DNA of 64,000 nt from Lachnospiraceae bacterium. Its GTDB lineage: Bacteria > Bacillota > Clostridia > Lachnospirales > Lachnospiraceae. The DNA lies in contig JAGBBV010000020.1 in the NCBI GenBank assembly GCA_017938315.1, forward strand, positions 186,001 through 250,000. Direction: 5' to 3'. Below the pieces are notes generated by a model. That model had not been told where the DNA came from, ran no database searches, and saw only the letters and a list, made by a program, of their open reading frames with translations. A program made the translations under genes and the position numbers. Numbering within the stretch: position 1 is the first letter of the stretch; each line of letters begins with the position of its first letter. Below, piece by piece: positions 52,371-61,848 of the stretch.

Positions 52371-54782
52371 CTATTTTTGAACAATGTTTACGATTCTTCC
52401 GGGAACATAAATTTCCTTTACTATCGTACCTGTAAGTTTATCGCCCAATGCTTCCTTTGCCTTTGCGATAACAACGTCTTTCTCTTCTGCTTTATCTACA
52501 TTAATAGTCACTTTAATTTTACCATTAATCTGTACTGCAATTTCAACCGTTGCTTCCTGTGTCTTTGCTTCATCATAGGAAGGCCATGTTGCCTGATACA
52601 CTCTTCCTTCGAATCCGTTTGCATTCCAGAGTTCCTCTGTAATATGAGGTGCTACAGGGTTAAGTAAAGTAATTAATGTTTTAAATTCACCCTTTGTCAC
52701 TGCATTTTTCTTATAGAAATCATTAATCAGTGCCATCATTGCTGCAATTGCAGTATTGTATTTCAGGCTTTCAAAGTCATTGCTCACTTTCTTAATGGTT
52801 TGATGCATCTTTACTTCCAAATCTGAAGAGTAGCCGTCACCATCTACTAAGATATCCTGAAGTTTCCATACTCTTTCAAGGAATCTGCGGCATCCCTTTA
52901 CACCGTCTTCAGACCAAGATGCGCTAAGGTCGAATGCACCGATAAACATTTCGTAAGTACGGAGGGTATCTGCTCCGTAATCTCTTACAATATCATCCGG
53001 GTTTACAACATTACCACGGGATTTACTCATCTTCTCACCGTTAGATCCTAAAATCATACCATGGGAAGTTCTCTTCTGATAAGGTTCCTTGCAAGGAACT
53101 ACACCTTCATCATAAAGGAATCTGTGCCAGAATCTGGAATATAACAAATGCAGTGTTGTGTGTTCCATACCGCCATTGTACCAGTCTACAGGCATCCAGT
53201 ATTCCAGTGCTTCTTTACTTGCCAATGCATTCTCATTAAGCGGATCGGTATATCTAAGGAAATACCATGAAGAACCTGCCCACTGGGGCATAGTATCTGT
53301 TTCTCTCTTTGCAGGACCGCCACAGCAAGGACATGTAGTATTTACCCAATCTGTCATCTTTGCAAGCGGTGATTCTCCGTTATCAGTAGGCATGTAACTT
53401 TCTACCTCAGGAAGTTCCAACGGAAGTGCGCTTTCAGGAAGTGCTACATAACCACATTTTTCACAATGTACAACAGGAATCGGTTCTCCCCAATAACGCT
53501 GTCTGGAAAATACCCAGTCACGTAATTTAAAGTTTGTCTTGGCATGACCAATGCCTTTTTCTGTCAAAAATTCTGTAATCTTTGCCTTCGCATCAGCTAC
53601 AGAAAGACCATTTAAGAAATCAGAGTTTACAAGGGTTCCTGTTTCCACATCAGTAAATACCGCTTCATTTACATCCACAGGACTACCTGCAACTACTTCA
53701 ATGATCGGCATGTTAAATTTCTTTGCAAATTCCCAGTCTCTTTCATCATGGGCAGGCACCGCCATAATCGCACCTGTTCCGTATGTCATAAGTACATAAT
53801 CAGAAATCCATACCGGAATTTCCTTGCCATTTACAGGATTTACTGCAGTAAGACCATCAAGCATTACACCTGTCTTATCTTTCGCAAGTTCTGTACGTTC
53901 AAAATCAGATTTTTTGGATGCCAGTTCTCTGTAGGCAATAACATCATCCCAGTTTTTGATATCTGCTTTATACTTATCAATAAAAGGATGTTCCGGACTC
54001 ATTACCATATATGTAACACCGAATAAGGTGTCCGGTCTGGTAGTATATACAGTAAGTTTATCTTCTTTATCTTTCAAAACAAAATCAACTTCTGCACCGG
54101 TAGACTTGCCAATCCAGTTCTTCTGTGAAACCTTAACTCTTTCCACATAATCAACAGAGTCAAGTCCTTCAATTAATTTATCTGCATATTCGGTAATCTT
54201 AAGCATCCACTGGCTCTTAACCTTACGGACAACTTCAGCACCACAACGCTCACAAACGCCGTTTACCACTTCTTCATTCGCAAGGCCAACCTTACAGGAT
54301 GTACACCAGTTGATAGGCATTTCTGTCTTATATGCTAATCCCGCATTAAATAATTTTAAGAAAATCCACTGTGTCCATTTATAATAGTTCACATCTGTTG
54401 TATTTACTTCTCTATCCCAGTCAAAGGAATATCCAAGGGCATGGAGCTGTCCTTTAAAACGGTCCACATTGTTTTTGGTAACAATTCTGGGATGGATGTG
54501 ATTCTGGATTGCATAGTTTTCTGTAGGAAGACCAAATGCATCCCAGCCCATAGGATAAAGAACATTATATCCCTGCATCCTTCTCTTTCTTGCAACGATA
54601 TCAAGCGCTGTATAGGGTCTTGGATGTCCTACATGAAGTCCCTGTCCTGAAGGATACGGGAATTCTACAAGTGCATAATATTTCGGCTTGGAAAAATCAT
54701 CAGAAGTCTTGAATGCTTTTTCATCATCCCATACTTTCTGCCATTTACTTTCCACTTCTCTGTGATTATATAATTCAGCCAT
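52371..54782 (-). CDS. leuS: Leucine-tRNA ligase
   Basis: This 803-residue class I synthetase starts at the ATG at 54782, giving [20 protein letters not shown]. Signatures are [25 protein letters not shown] (HIGH region: HVGH), a CP1 editing domain (residues about 220-420, [17 protein letters not shown]), zinc-type cysteines ([13 protein letters not shown] and CERCG) and [16 protein letters not shown]. The Cys pairs near residues 150 and 170 and the CEKCGYV segment are normal for bacterial LeuS. The leader from the predicted start is about 45 bases, so there is no T-box element. Confidence 0.98.
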   Translation of the reverse strand: MAELYNHREVESKWQKVWDDEKAFKTSDDFSKPKYYALVEFPYPSGQGLHVGHPRPYTALDIVARKRRMQGYNVLYPMGWDAFGLPTENYAIQNHIHPRIVTKNNVDRFKGQLHALGYSFDWDREVNTTDVNYYKWTQWIFLKLFNAGLAYKTEMPINWCTSCKVGLANEEVVNGVCERCGAEVVRKVKSQWMLKITEYADKLIEGLDSVDYVERVKVSQKNWIGKSTGAEVDFVLKDKEDKLTVYTTRPDTLFGVTYMVMSPEHPFIDKYKADIKNWDDVIAYRELASKKSDFERTELAKDKTGVMLDGLTAVNPVNGKEIPVWISDYVLMTYGTGAIMAVPAHDERDWEFAKKFNMPIIEVVAGSPVDVNEAVFTDVETGTLVNSDFLNGLSVADAKAKITEFLTEKGIGHAKTNFKLRDWVFSRQRYWGEPIPVVHCEKCGYVALPESALPLELPEVESYMPTDNGESPLAKMTDWVNTTCPCCGGPAKRETDTMPQWAGSSWYFLRYTDPLNENALASKEALEYWMPVDWYNGGMEHTTLHLLYSRFWHRFLYDEGVVPCKEPYQKRTSHGMILGSNGEKMSKSRGNVVNPDDIVRDYGADTLRTYEMFIGAFDLSASWSEDGVKGCRRFLERVWKLQDILVDGDGYSSDLEVKMHQTIKKVSNDFESLKYNTAIAAMMALINDFYKKNAVTKGEFKTLITLLNPVAPHITEELWNANGFEGRVYQATWPSYDEAKTQEATVEIAVQINGKIKVTINVDKAEEKDVVIAKAKEALGDKLTGTIVKEIYVPGRIVNIVQK

Positions 54783-54832
54783 TTTTATAAACCTTTCCTT
54801 TCCACATATGATGGCATAATAAACCATTCCTA

Positions 54833-54861
54833 ATTTTACCCATTCTCATAGTAATTGTCAA
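54833..54861 (-). promoter_or_regulatory. Sigma-A promoter of leuS
   Basis: On the minus strand a perfect TTGACA (54856-54861), 17-base spacer and TAAAAT (54833-54838). The predicted leader to the leuS ATG at 54782 is about 45 bases. Confidence 0.75.
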
Positions 54862-54902
54862 GGAAATGCGCGGATTTACCTTTTTAATCTATTACCTAAA
54901 AC

Positions 54903-54936
54903 AAGAGTGCCGCATACCCCCATATGCGACACTCTT
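54903..54936 (-). terminator. Intrinsic terminator after the EF-G paralogue
   Basis: AAGAGTG (54903-54909) pairs with CACTCTT (54930-54936) and the inner CGCATA with TATGCG, with one mismatch between the two stems. The minus-strand exit is CTTGTTTTAGG. It lies 40 bases after the gene's stop codon. Confidence 0.75.
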
Positions 54937-54976
54937 TTCCTTCTGCTAAAAAGAACTTTTATAAAGTCTATTTATT

Positions 54977-57067
54977 TTATTCTTCATTACCCTCTGCTAC
55001 CTTAGCAGCTCTTGCAGCAACTTCCTTCTCCTGTACATCGGAAGGTGCCTGTTCATAACGTGCGAATTCATATTCATACACACCACGTCCGCCTGTCATG
55101 GAACGGAGATCTGTACAATATCCAAACAGCGACATCATCGGAACATCAGCTTCTACTATCTGCTTTCCGCCTGCAACAGGTGTCATACCAAGTACACGCC
55201 CACGACGCTTATTAAGATCACCCATGACATCTCCGGTATAGGAATCCGGCACTGTAACCTTTAAAGATACAATGGGCTCAAGGAGAATGGGCTGTGCTTC
55301 CATAAAGCCTTTCTTAAATGCTTGGATCGTAGCCATCTTGAAGGCCATTTCGGAAGAGTCAACAGGATGATAAGAACCATCATATAATACAGCTTTAACG
55401 CCAACTACAGGATATGCTGCCAAAGGTCCTTTAAGGACTGATTCCTGGATACCTTTTTCAACTGCAGGGAAGTAGTTCTTCGGAACTGCACCTCCTACTA
55501 CAATCTGTTCGAATTCATAGGCTTCTTCCTGATTTCCAGAAGGTTCAAATTTCATCTTAACGTGACCATACTGTCCATGTCCGCCGGACTGTTTTTTATA
55601 CTTATATTCTACATCAGAAGTCTTCTTAATCGTTTCTCTGAATGCTACCTTAGGTTTGGATAATTCTATTTCAACCTTGTATTCATTCAACAATTTGCTT
55701 GCAATCACTTCTAAGTGTAAATCGCCCATTCCGTAAAGGAGCATCTGGCGGTTTTCAGCATCATTCACATATTTCATAGTAATATCTTCATGTGAAATCT
55801 TCTGGAGAGCCTGAGATAATTTGTCAACATCACCTTTATTCTTAGGGTTATATCTCATGTAGGTATAAGGCACCGGCATCTCCCATTTTCCAAACTTGAT
55901 GGTCGTAGCCTTAGTAGATAAACTATTACCTGTACGTGCTCCTGTAAGTTTCGCCAATGCACCGATATCTCCTGCATGAAGTTCTTTTACTTCAATGGGT
56001 TTATTACCCTGAAGAACGTAAAGCTTACCAACTTTTTCTTCAATATCTTTATCAACATTGTAAATCATGTCATCTGACTTAAGTACACCGGAGTTTACCT
56101 TAATCAAGGAATACTTGCCAATGAACGGATCCACAATTGTCTTCCAAACATATGCAGATTTTGCTTTGGAGAAATCATAATCTGCATGATAAATTTCGTT
56201 TGTTTTCATGTTGATACCGGCAACTTCTCTGTTTTCCGGGCTGGGGAAGTATTTAATAATATCATCCATCAGTGTATAAATACCCTGACATAATGTGTTT
56301 GAGCCCATAGTCATGGGAACAATACTGCCGTCACAAACATTGGTACGCATAGCTGCTCTGATTTCCGCCTCTGAGAATGTTTCTCCGCCGAAGTAGCGTT
56401 CCATCATCTCTTCACTTGTTTCCGCAACTGCTTCCATTAATGTATCACGGCAAATCTGCAGGTTTGCTTTGTTATATTCAGGCACCTCACATTCAACGAC
56501 TTCCTTACCCTGCCATCTGTTACCTGTTTCTGTTATAACATTAACATAACCAACAAATTTTTCATTTTCACGGATAGGCAAATGGAATGGTGCCATTTTC
56601 TTTCCGTAACTTTCAGTCATATCTTCTACAACCTGCCTGAAAGAGGCATTATCCACGTCCATGTTGCTGACATAAATCATACGGGGTAATTTATACTTTT
56701 CACATAATTCCCAAGCTTTCTGTGTACCTACTTCCACACCGGCTTTACCGTTTACTACAATAATCGCCGCACCGGCTGCACTGATTGCTTCTTCCACTTC
56801 ACCGGAAAAATCAAAAAAGCCGGGAGCATCTAAAATATTTATTTTGTAATCGCCCCATTCAATCGGAATAACGGAAGTACTAATGGATATTTTTCTCTTC
56901 TGCTCTTCCTTTCCGAAATCGCTCACGGTATTTCCGTCTTCTACTTTACCCATACGGGATGTAATACCGGATAAGTATGCCATTGCTTCTGCCAGACTGG
57001 TCTTTCCGCATCCGCCATGTCCTAACAGAACAACGTTTCGAATCTTGTCAGTTGTGTAAATATTCAT
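54977..57067 (-). CDS. Elongation factor G-like GTPase (EF-G paralogue)
   Basis: This 696-residue protein has all five EF-G domains. The start at 57067 has GGAGGG upstream. Its G motifs depart from canonical EF-G: G1 is GHGGCGKTS instead of AHIDAGKTT, G3 is DAPGFFDF instead of DTPGHVDF, and G4 is NMDVDN instead of NKMDR. These features match the EF-G-like second group found in many bacteria with a separate canonical fusA. Such paralogues have been implicated in ribosome recycling or dispensable elongation. The role of this one is not established; canonical fusA would lie with rpsL/rpsG elsewhere. Confidence 0.88.
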   Translation of the reverse strand: MNIYTTDKIRNVVLLGHGGCGKTSLAEAMAYLSGITSRMGKVEDGNTVSDFGKEEQKRKISISTSVIPIEWGDYKINILDAPGFFDFSGEVEEAISAAGAAIIVVNGKAGVEVGTQKAWELCEKYKLPRMIYVSNMDVDNASFRQVVEDMTESYGKKMAPFHLPIRENEKFVGYVNVITETGNRWQGKEVVECEVPEYNKANLQICRDTLMEAVAETSEEMMERYFGGETFSEAEIRAAMRTNVCDGSIVPMTMGSNTLCQGIYTLMDDIIKYFPSPENREVAGINMKTNEIYHADYDFSKAKSAYVWKTIVDPFIGKYSLIKVNSGVLKSDDMIYNVDKDIEEKVGKLYVLQGNKPIEVKELHAGDIGALAKLTGARTGNSLSTKATTIKFGKWEMPVPYTYMRYNPKNKGDVDKLSQALQKISHEDITMKYVNDAENRQMLLYGMGDLHLEVIASKLLNEYKVEIELSKPKVAFRETIKKTSDVEYKYKKQSGGHGQYGHVKMKFEPSGNQEEAYEFEQIVVGGAVPKNYFPAVEKGIQESVLKGPLAAYPVVGVKAVLYDGSYHPVDSSEMAFKMATIQAFKKGFMEAQPILLEPIVSLKVTVPDSYTGDVMGDLNKRRGRVLGMTPVAGGKQIVEADVPMMSLFGYCTDLRSMTGGRGVYEYEFARYEQAPSDVQEKEVAARAAKVAEGNEE

Positions 57068-57238
57068 ATAAGTCCCTCCAGTTTTTTGCATTTTTGGGCA
57101 TTTTGACACATTGTAAACAGAAAATATATTCCCACATCAAATTCCCATGCATACATTTTACTAAATTTTCAGATAATATACAAGTAAAATCATGCAATTT
57201 ATACATAAAAATACGTTTGGCATATCTTTTTTGCCTTG

Positions 57239-57267
57239 TTGACTTTCGCACGTTGAAGTGATATACT
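57239..57267 (+). promoter_or_regulatory. Sigma-A promoter of tyrA
   Basis: TTGACT (57239-57244), a 17-base spacer and TATACT (57262-57267) are a good sigma-A match. The leader to the tyrA ATG at 57319 is about 45 bases and ends in a GAAAGGTGG site. Confidence 0.7.
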
Positions 57268-57318
57268 CTTTAAAGAATTAAAGTATTTTGTCATGCGTAC
57301 GAAAGGTGGATAAATACT

Positions 57319-58425
57319 ATGTTAAAAAAAGACCTTACATACGGGTTTATCGGATTAGGACTTATTGGTGGTTCCATAGCCAAGGCTTTGCGGAACACTT
57401 ATCCGGAATGCAACATTATAGCATATGACATCAAAAAAGAGACCTTGGATCTTGCTCTTAATGATGGTGTAGTAACGATTACCACTACTTCTATTGACAA
57501 CACTTTTCATGATTGTGACTATATTTTCTTATGCGCGCCGGTCTCACATAATGATGAAAACTTATTAAAAATAAAAGAATTTTTGTCAACAGATTGTCTC
57601 TTAACAGATGTCGGCAGTGTCAAGTCTGACATCCACAGACACATTGAAGCATTAGGACTTAATCACTGCTTTATTGGGGGACACCCTATGGCAGGCAGTG
57701 AACGCACCGGGTATGTGAATTCCAAAGCACTTTTATTGGAAAACGCATATTATGTACTCACCCCAACAAATGAAGTTCCCGCTGAAAAAGTGGATCAATA
57801 CAAAGAACTGGTAACCTCTTTAGGAGCCATTCCATTAATTTTAAGTTGCCAGCAACATGACTATGTTACCGCTGCTGTGAGTCATCTTCCCCACGTAATT
57901 GCTTCCTCTTTGGTTAATTTAATTAAAAAAACGGATTCTGACGACGGAATCATGAAATTAATTGCTGCAGGCGGTTTTAAGGATATTACCAGAATTGCAT
58001 CCTCCTCACCTTCCATGTGGCAGCAAATATGTATGACAAATACAGAAAATATAGACACGCTTTTAGATGATTATATTGAATCCCTGCAAGCAATAAAAAA
58101 AGAGATTGCAGCTCGCAGGGAAACGGATATTTATAATTTCTTTGACAGTGCAAGGACCTATCGGGATTCCTTTATTGATGCCTCCAGCGGTCCCATCAAA
58201 AAATCTTATTCCATCAATATTGAAATTGCTGACGAGCCGGGAGCCCTTGCTTCCATTGCAACCATTTTGGCACTAAATAATATCAGTATTAAAAACATCG
58301 GCATTGTACATAACAGAGAACAGGAAGACGGTGTTCTGCGAATAGAATTTTATGCGCCGGAAAGTATTGATAATGCAAGCCGCATATTAAGCGGAAAAGG
58401 ATATATTGTTCATCAAAAAAACTAA
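57319..58425 (+). CDS. tyrA: Prephenate dehydrogenase with C-terminal ACT domain
   Basis: This 368-residue enzyme makes 4-hydroxyphenylpyruvate for tyrosine synthesis. The N-terminal NAD domain has GFIGLGLIGGSIAKALR, followed by LTDVGSVKSDIH and the catalytic-site FIGGHPMAGSERTGY, then SHLPHVIASSLVNL. From about residue 295 an ACT domain (INIEIADEPGALASIATILALNNISIKNIGI) is present, so feedback control by an aromatic amino acid is likely. The gene is monocistronic, with its own promoter and terminator, and stands apart from any aro operon. Confidence 0.95.
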   Translation: MLKKDLTYGFIGLGLIGGSIAKALRNTYPECNIIAYDIKKETLDLALNDGVVTITTTSIDNTFHDCDYIFLCAPVSHNDENLLKIKEFLSTDCLLTDVGSVKSDIHRHIEALGLNHCFIGGHPMAGSERTGYVNSKALLLENAYYVLTPTNEVPAEKVDQYKELVTSLGAIPLILSCQQHDYVTAAVSHLPHVIASSLVNLIKKTDSDDGIMKLIAAGGFKDITRIASSSPSMWQQICMTNTENIDTLLDDYIESLQAIKKEIAARRETDIYNFFDSARTYRDSFIDASSGPIKKSYSINIEIADEPGALASIATILALNNISIKNIGIVHNREQEDGVLRIEFYAPESIDNASRILSGKGYIVHQKN

Positions 58426-58455
58426 ACGGCGTGCCTACAAGGCACGCCGTTTTCT
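58424..58455. terminator. Terminator between tyrA and the VanZ gene
   Basis: A perfect 13-bp stem AAACGGCGTGCCT / AGGCACGCCGTTT (58424-58436 with 58440-58452) with loop ACA has T-runs in both orientations. It overlaps the stop codons of both convergent genes. Confidence 0.93.
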
Positions 58456-58962
58456 TCTGCTTACGCACTTACCAATCTTATATAAAATAAACAAAAAAAT
58501 AATCCCAACAGTTCCGCCGCATACATCCAGCAAAACATCTCTAACAGACGCGCTTCTTCCCGGCACAAAATATTGGTGTAGCTCATCTAATCCTGCCGAA
58601 ATAAACAGCTGGAGCATCAGTATCGCAAACATAATTTTCATCCTGTGCATCCACATTACGGCTATCCCACAAGATAAAAACCCGATTGACATATACTCAA
58701 TAAAATGTGCTGCCTTCCGGACAATCCCCTCCCACTCATAGGCCACCGGAGTAATTGCTTCACCGGTTCCTTCTACCGGAAAAATCTTATAGTATACACC
58801 AACTAACCATTTCGTCACTTTTTCACTGATAGCCGAAGAATCTTCGCCTGTATCAGATGAAAACATAAAAATCATAACATAAATGATAACCAGGAATACC
58901 CCTGCAATAATCGTCAGTACTATTTTCCTTGTTTGCACACTTTCCTGCTTATGAATTTTCAT
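58435..58962 (-). CDS. VanZ family membrane protein
   Basis: The 175-residue protein has an N-terminal helix (KIVLTIIAGVFLVIIYVMIFMFSS), the VanZ motif EGIVRKAAHFIEYMSIGFLSCG and a C-terminal DELHQYFVPGRSASVRDVLLDVCGGTVGI. VanZ-like proteins of Firmicutes are linked to teicoplanin tolerance and more generally to phosphobutyrylation or envelope functions; most are of unknown role. It overlaps the PilZ gene by 14 bases and is the last gene of the pheT-apeB-queA-PilZ run. Confidence 0.9.
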   Translation of the reverse strand: MKIHKQESVQTRKIVLTIIAGVFLVIIYVMIFMFSSDTGEDSSAISEKVTKWLVGVYYKIFPVEGTGEAITPVAYEWEGIVRKAAHFIEYMSIGFLSCGIAVMWMHRMKIMFAILMLQLFISAGLDELHQYFVPGRSASVRDVLLDVCGGTVGIIFLFILYKIGKCVSRRKRRAL

Positions 58963-59296
58963 GCAGACTTTCTACCATATCATATACTTCAATTTTGGCA
59001 GCGTCTATTTCCGGCATTCCGATAAAAATAGCTCCATAGGAATACGTACTTGCATCTTTCTTTTCAATACGTACAATCTCAAGGAATGCATGTAATACTT
59101 CCTGTGTCCAAATTCTCAAGTATGCTTCGTACACAGCACCTATTTCAAGCACTTTCGCACTGGTAAAACCAATGCCGGTCTTTGAAACATCAGCAATATC
59201 AATATTTACCTCTTCATCGGCGGAATTACCACCCAATCTTTTCACAATCAGTTTTGAAGATAATTCTCTACGGTTACTTCTTCTCTTTTCGTCCAT
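58949..59296 (-). CDS. PilZ domain protein, probable c-di-GMP receptor
   Basis: This 115-residue single-domain protein has the two c-di-GMP-binding motifs: the arginine cluster EKRRSNRREL at residues 3-12 and DVSKTGIGF at about 37 (D/N-x-S-x-x-G). The remaining beta barrel ends with a short helix. No second domain is present, so an effector function would require a partner. It is coupled to vanZ by an overlap, and is separated from queA by 46 bases with a GGGAGG site. Whether it acts on VanZ or on motility cannot be read from the sequence. Confidence 0.88.
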   Translation of the reverse strand: MDEKRRSNRRELSSKLIVKRLGGNSADEEVNIDIADVSKTGIGFTSAKVLEIGAVYEAYLRIWTQEVLHAFLEIVRIEKKDASTYSYGAIFIGMPEIDAAKIEVYDMVESLHENS

Positions 59297-59342
59297 AAAT
59301 ACCTCCCATAATATGGTTCATACCAACTGTTTTCATCATAAA

Positions 59343-60392
59343 CTATCTGCCACTTTTTGTAAAGTCGTCTGTTAAAAAGCAGGCATCCCCAAAGGAAAAG
59401 AAACGATATTTTTCCTTCACTGCTTCCTCATATGCAGCAAGAACATTTTCTCTACCTGCAAGTGCGGACACAAGCATTACAAGCGTAGATTCCGGCAAAT
59501 GGAAGTTTGTAATCAGGCAGTCCAAAACTTTAAATTGATATCCCGGATAAATAAAAATTTCTGTATTGTCACAGCATTCTTTTAATTTGCCGTTTTCATC
59601 TGCTGCACTTTCTATGGTACGACAACTGGTCGTCCCTACACAGATGACTCTTTTGCCTTCTTCTTTTGTTTTATTAATGATTTCAGCAGCCTCTTTGGAA
59701 ATCTGGTAATATTCCGAATGCATATGATGTTCTAAGATATTATCTGCCTTCACCGGTCTGAATGTTCCAAGCCCCACGTGAAGGGTTACATACGCGATAT
59801 TTACACCTTTTGCTTCAATTTCAGCAAGTAATTCATTGGTAAAATGAAGTCCTGCTGTAGGTGCTGCCGCAGAACCGTCATATTTGGCATAAACGGTCTG
59901 ATACCGGTTTTTATCCTGTAATTTATGGGTAATATATGGAGGTAGTGGCATTTCTCCAAGGCTGTCAAGGACTTCTTCAAAAATCCCTTCATAGGAAAAC
60001 TGTATTAAACGGTTTCCCTCTTCCACTACATCCAAAACCTCTGCCTTAAGAAGCCCATCCCCAAATACAATTTTCGCTCCGGGCCTTGCTTTTTTTCCCG
60101 GTTTTACAAGCGTCTCCCAGATATCATTTTCTCTTCGTTTTAAGAGTAATACTTCAATGGTTGCACCGGTATCTTCTTTAACGCCCATTAGCCTTGCAGG
60201 GAGAACTCTGGTGTTGTTAAGCACCAGGCAATCTCCCGGCTTTAAATATTCTGTAATATTTTTAAATACTTCATGCCTTGTTTCGCCGGTTTCTTTATCA
60301 ATCATAAGTAATCTTGAAGAACTTCTGTCCTCAAGAGGATCTTGTGCGATTAATTCTTCCGGTAAATCAAAGTAAAAATCTGATGTTTTCAT
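59343..60392 (-). CDS. queA: tRNA preQ1(34) S-adenosylmethionine ribosyltransferase-isomerase
   Basis: This 349-residue enzyme transfers the ribosyl part of SAM to preQ1 in tRNA to make epoxyqueuosine. Family marks are [74 protein letters not shown] and the C-terminal [17 protein letters not shown]. Its ATG overlaps the stop codon of apeB (TAATG). No preQ1 riboswitch is seen upstream. Confidence 0.97.
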   Translation of the reverse strand: MKTSDFYFDLPEELIAQDPLEDRSSSRLLMIDKETGETRHEVFKNITEYLKPGDCLVLNNTRVLPARLMGVKEDTGATIEVLLLKRRENDIWETLVKPGKKARPGAKIVFGDGLLKAEVLDVVEEGNRLIQFSYEGIFEEVLDSLGEMPLPPYITHKLQDKNRYQTVYAKYDGSAAAPTAGLHFTNELLAEIEAKGVNIAYVTLHVGLGTFRPVKADNILEHHMHSEYYQISKEAAEIINKTKEEGKRVICVGTTSCRTIESAADENGKLKECCDNTEIFIYPGYQFKVLDCLITNFHLPESTLVMLVSALAGRENVLAAYEEAVKEKYRFFSFGDACFLTDDFTKSGR

Positions 60393-61822
60393 TACATTTC
60401 TGCTCCCTTTAAGAAAGCTGCATAACCTCTTTTTGCTTCATAGACATCTGCCTTGCTGGTTGCCTCCCAAGGTGCATGCATATTAAGTACGGCAACACCG
60501 CTGTCAATTACATTCATACCATAAAGAGCAAGAATATAGGCAATGGTTCCACCGCCGCCAAGGTCTACTCTTCCCAGCTCAGCTGTCTGGAAATTAATGT
60601 TTTCTTTTTCATAAATTTTTCTTAAATGTGCCAGATATTCTGCATTTGCATCATTGGAACCGGATTTACCTCTTGCACCGGTAAACTTATTAAATACCAT
60701 GCCGCCGCCTAAATATGCCACATTCTTTTTATCAAAGCTGGAGGCAAATGTGGGGTCATAACCACTGCTTACATCGGAGGAAAGCATACAGGATGAAGAG
60801 AGGCATCTTCTCAGTGCAAGTTCACTGTACTCACCAAGTAGATTCATCACTTCTGCAACTGTATTTTCAAAAAATTTAGACTGCATACCTGTTGCACCCA
60901 CGCTACCGATTTCTTCTTTGTCTGTAAGCAGACAGCATGCCGTTCTTTCCGTGTCTTCCACCTCAAGCATAGCTTTTAATGAAGAAAAAGCGCACACTCT
61001 GTCATCTTGTCCGTAGGCCAAGATCATACTGCGGTCAAAGCCTGCTTCTCTTGCCCGTCCTGCCGGAACAATTTCCAATTCTGCGGAGATAAAATCCTCT
61101 TCCTCTACGTCGTATTTTTCTTTTAAAATGCCCAGAATTCCCTGCTTAACAGCATCTTTGGCCGCTTTCTTTTCCTCTTCCTGATCATTTTTCGCTTTTT
61201 TCTTTTTGTCGATCAAAAGAGGCTTATTTCCCACAATGAGGTCAAGTGCTTCCCCTTCAATTACCTTTGCCGCTTTCTTTTCCAGCTGTTCCTGGGCAAG
61301 ATGAATGAGCAAATCAGAAATAAAGAATACAGGGTCATCTTCATTTTCACCAACGGAAAGTTCTACAGTTGTACCGTCCTTCTTTACAATCACACCATGG
61401 AGGGCAAGGGGAATGGTTACCCACTGATATTTTTTCACGCCGCCATAATAATGTGTATCAAGGTAAGCAAATCCGCCATCCTCATAAAGCGGGTTCTGCT
61501 TTACATCAAGTCTCGGAGAATCAATATGGGCACCCAAAATATTCATGCCGCTTTCCATGGGCTTCTTGCCAATACGGAACATCGCAATCGCCTTATTCAT
61601 ACATACCGCATAAACCTTATCACCGCAGTTAAGTTTTCCACCCTCTTTGATGACAGTCTGAAGTTCCCGATAACCTTCTTTTTCTATCATATTGACAATG
61701 GTATCTACACATTCACGTTCCGTCTTTCCCATGTCAAGAAACTTCATATATTCTTTTGCAAATACATCAACTTCTTTGAGTTGTGTCTTATTGTAAGTTT
61801 CCCATGTGTTTTTCTTTTCCAT
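60392..61822 (-). CDS. apeB: M18 family metallo-aminopeptidase
   Basis: This 476-residue zinc aminopeptidase of the M18 family has [19 protein letters not shown] (His and Asp metal ligands), [17 protein letters not shown] (bridging Asp) and [16 protein letters not shown] (catalytic Glu pair), and a C-terminal [24 protein letters not shown] (His ligand). The insertion rich in Lys ([15 protein letters not shown]) near residue 215 is not usual in shorter family members but is common in Clostridia. A GGAGG site precedes the ATG. It is 26 bases downstream of pheT. Confidence 0.93.
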   Translation of the reverse strand: MEKKNTWETYNKTQLKEVDVFAKEYMKFLDMGKTERECVDTIVNMIEKEGYRELQTVIKEGGKLNCGDKVYAVCMNKAIAMFRIGKKPMESGMNILGAHIDSPRLDVKQNPLYEDGGFAYLDTHYYGGVKKYQWVTIPLALHGVIVKKDGTTVELSVGENEDDPVFFISDLLIHLAQEQLEKKAAKVIEGEALDLIVGNKPLLIDKKKKAKNDQEEEKKAAKDAVKQGILGILKEKYDVEEEDFISAELEIVPAGRAREAGFDRSMILAYGQDDRVCAFSSLKAMLEVEDTERTACCLLTDKEEIGSVGATGMQSKFFENTVAEVMNLLGEYSELALRRCLSSSCMLSSDVSSGYDPTFASSFDKKNVAYLGGGMVFNKFTGARGKSGSNDANAEYLAHLRKIYEKENINFQTAELGRVDLGGGGTIAYILALYGMNVIDSGVAVLNMHAPWEATSKADVYEAKRGYAAFLKGAEM

Positions 61823-61848
61823 AATAACCTCCGTTTTATGAATTCACA

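Noticed and set aside
54783..54862. T-box leader for leuS
   Set aside because: The predicted leader is about 45 bases, too short, with no T-box sequence or specifier stem.
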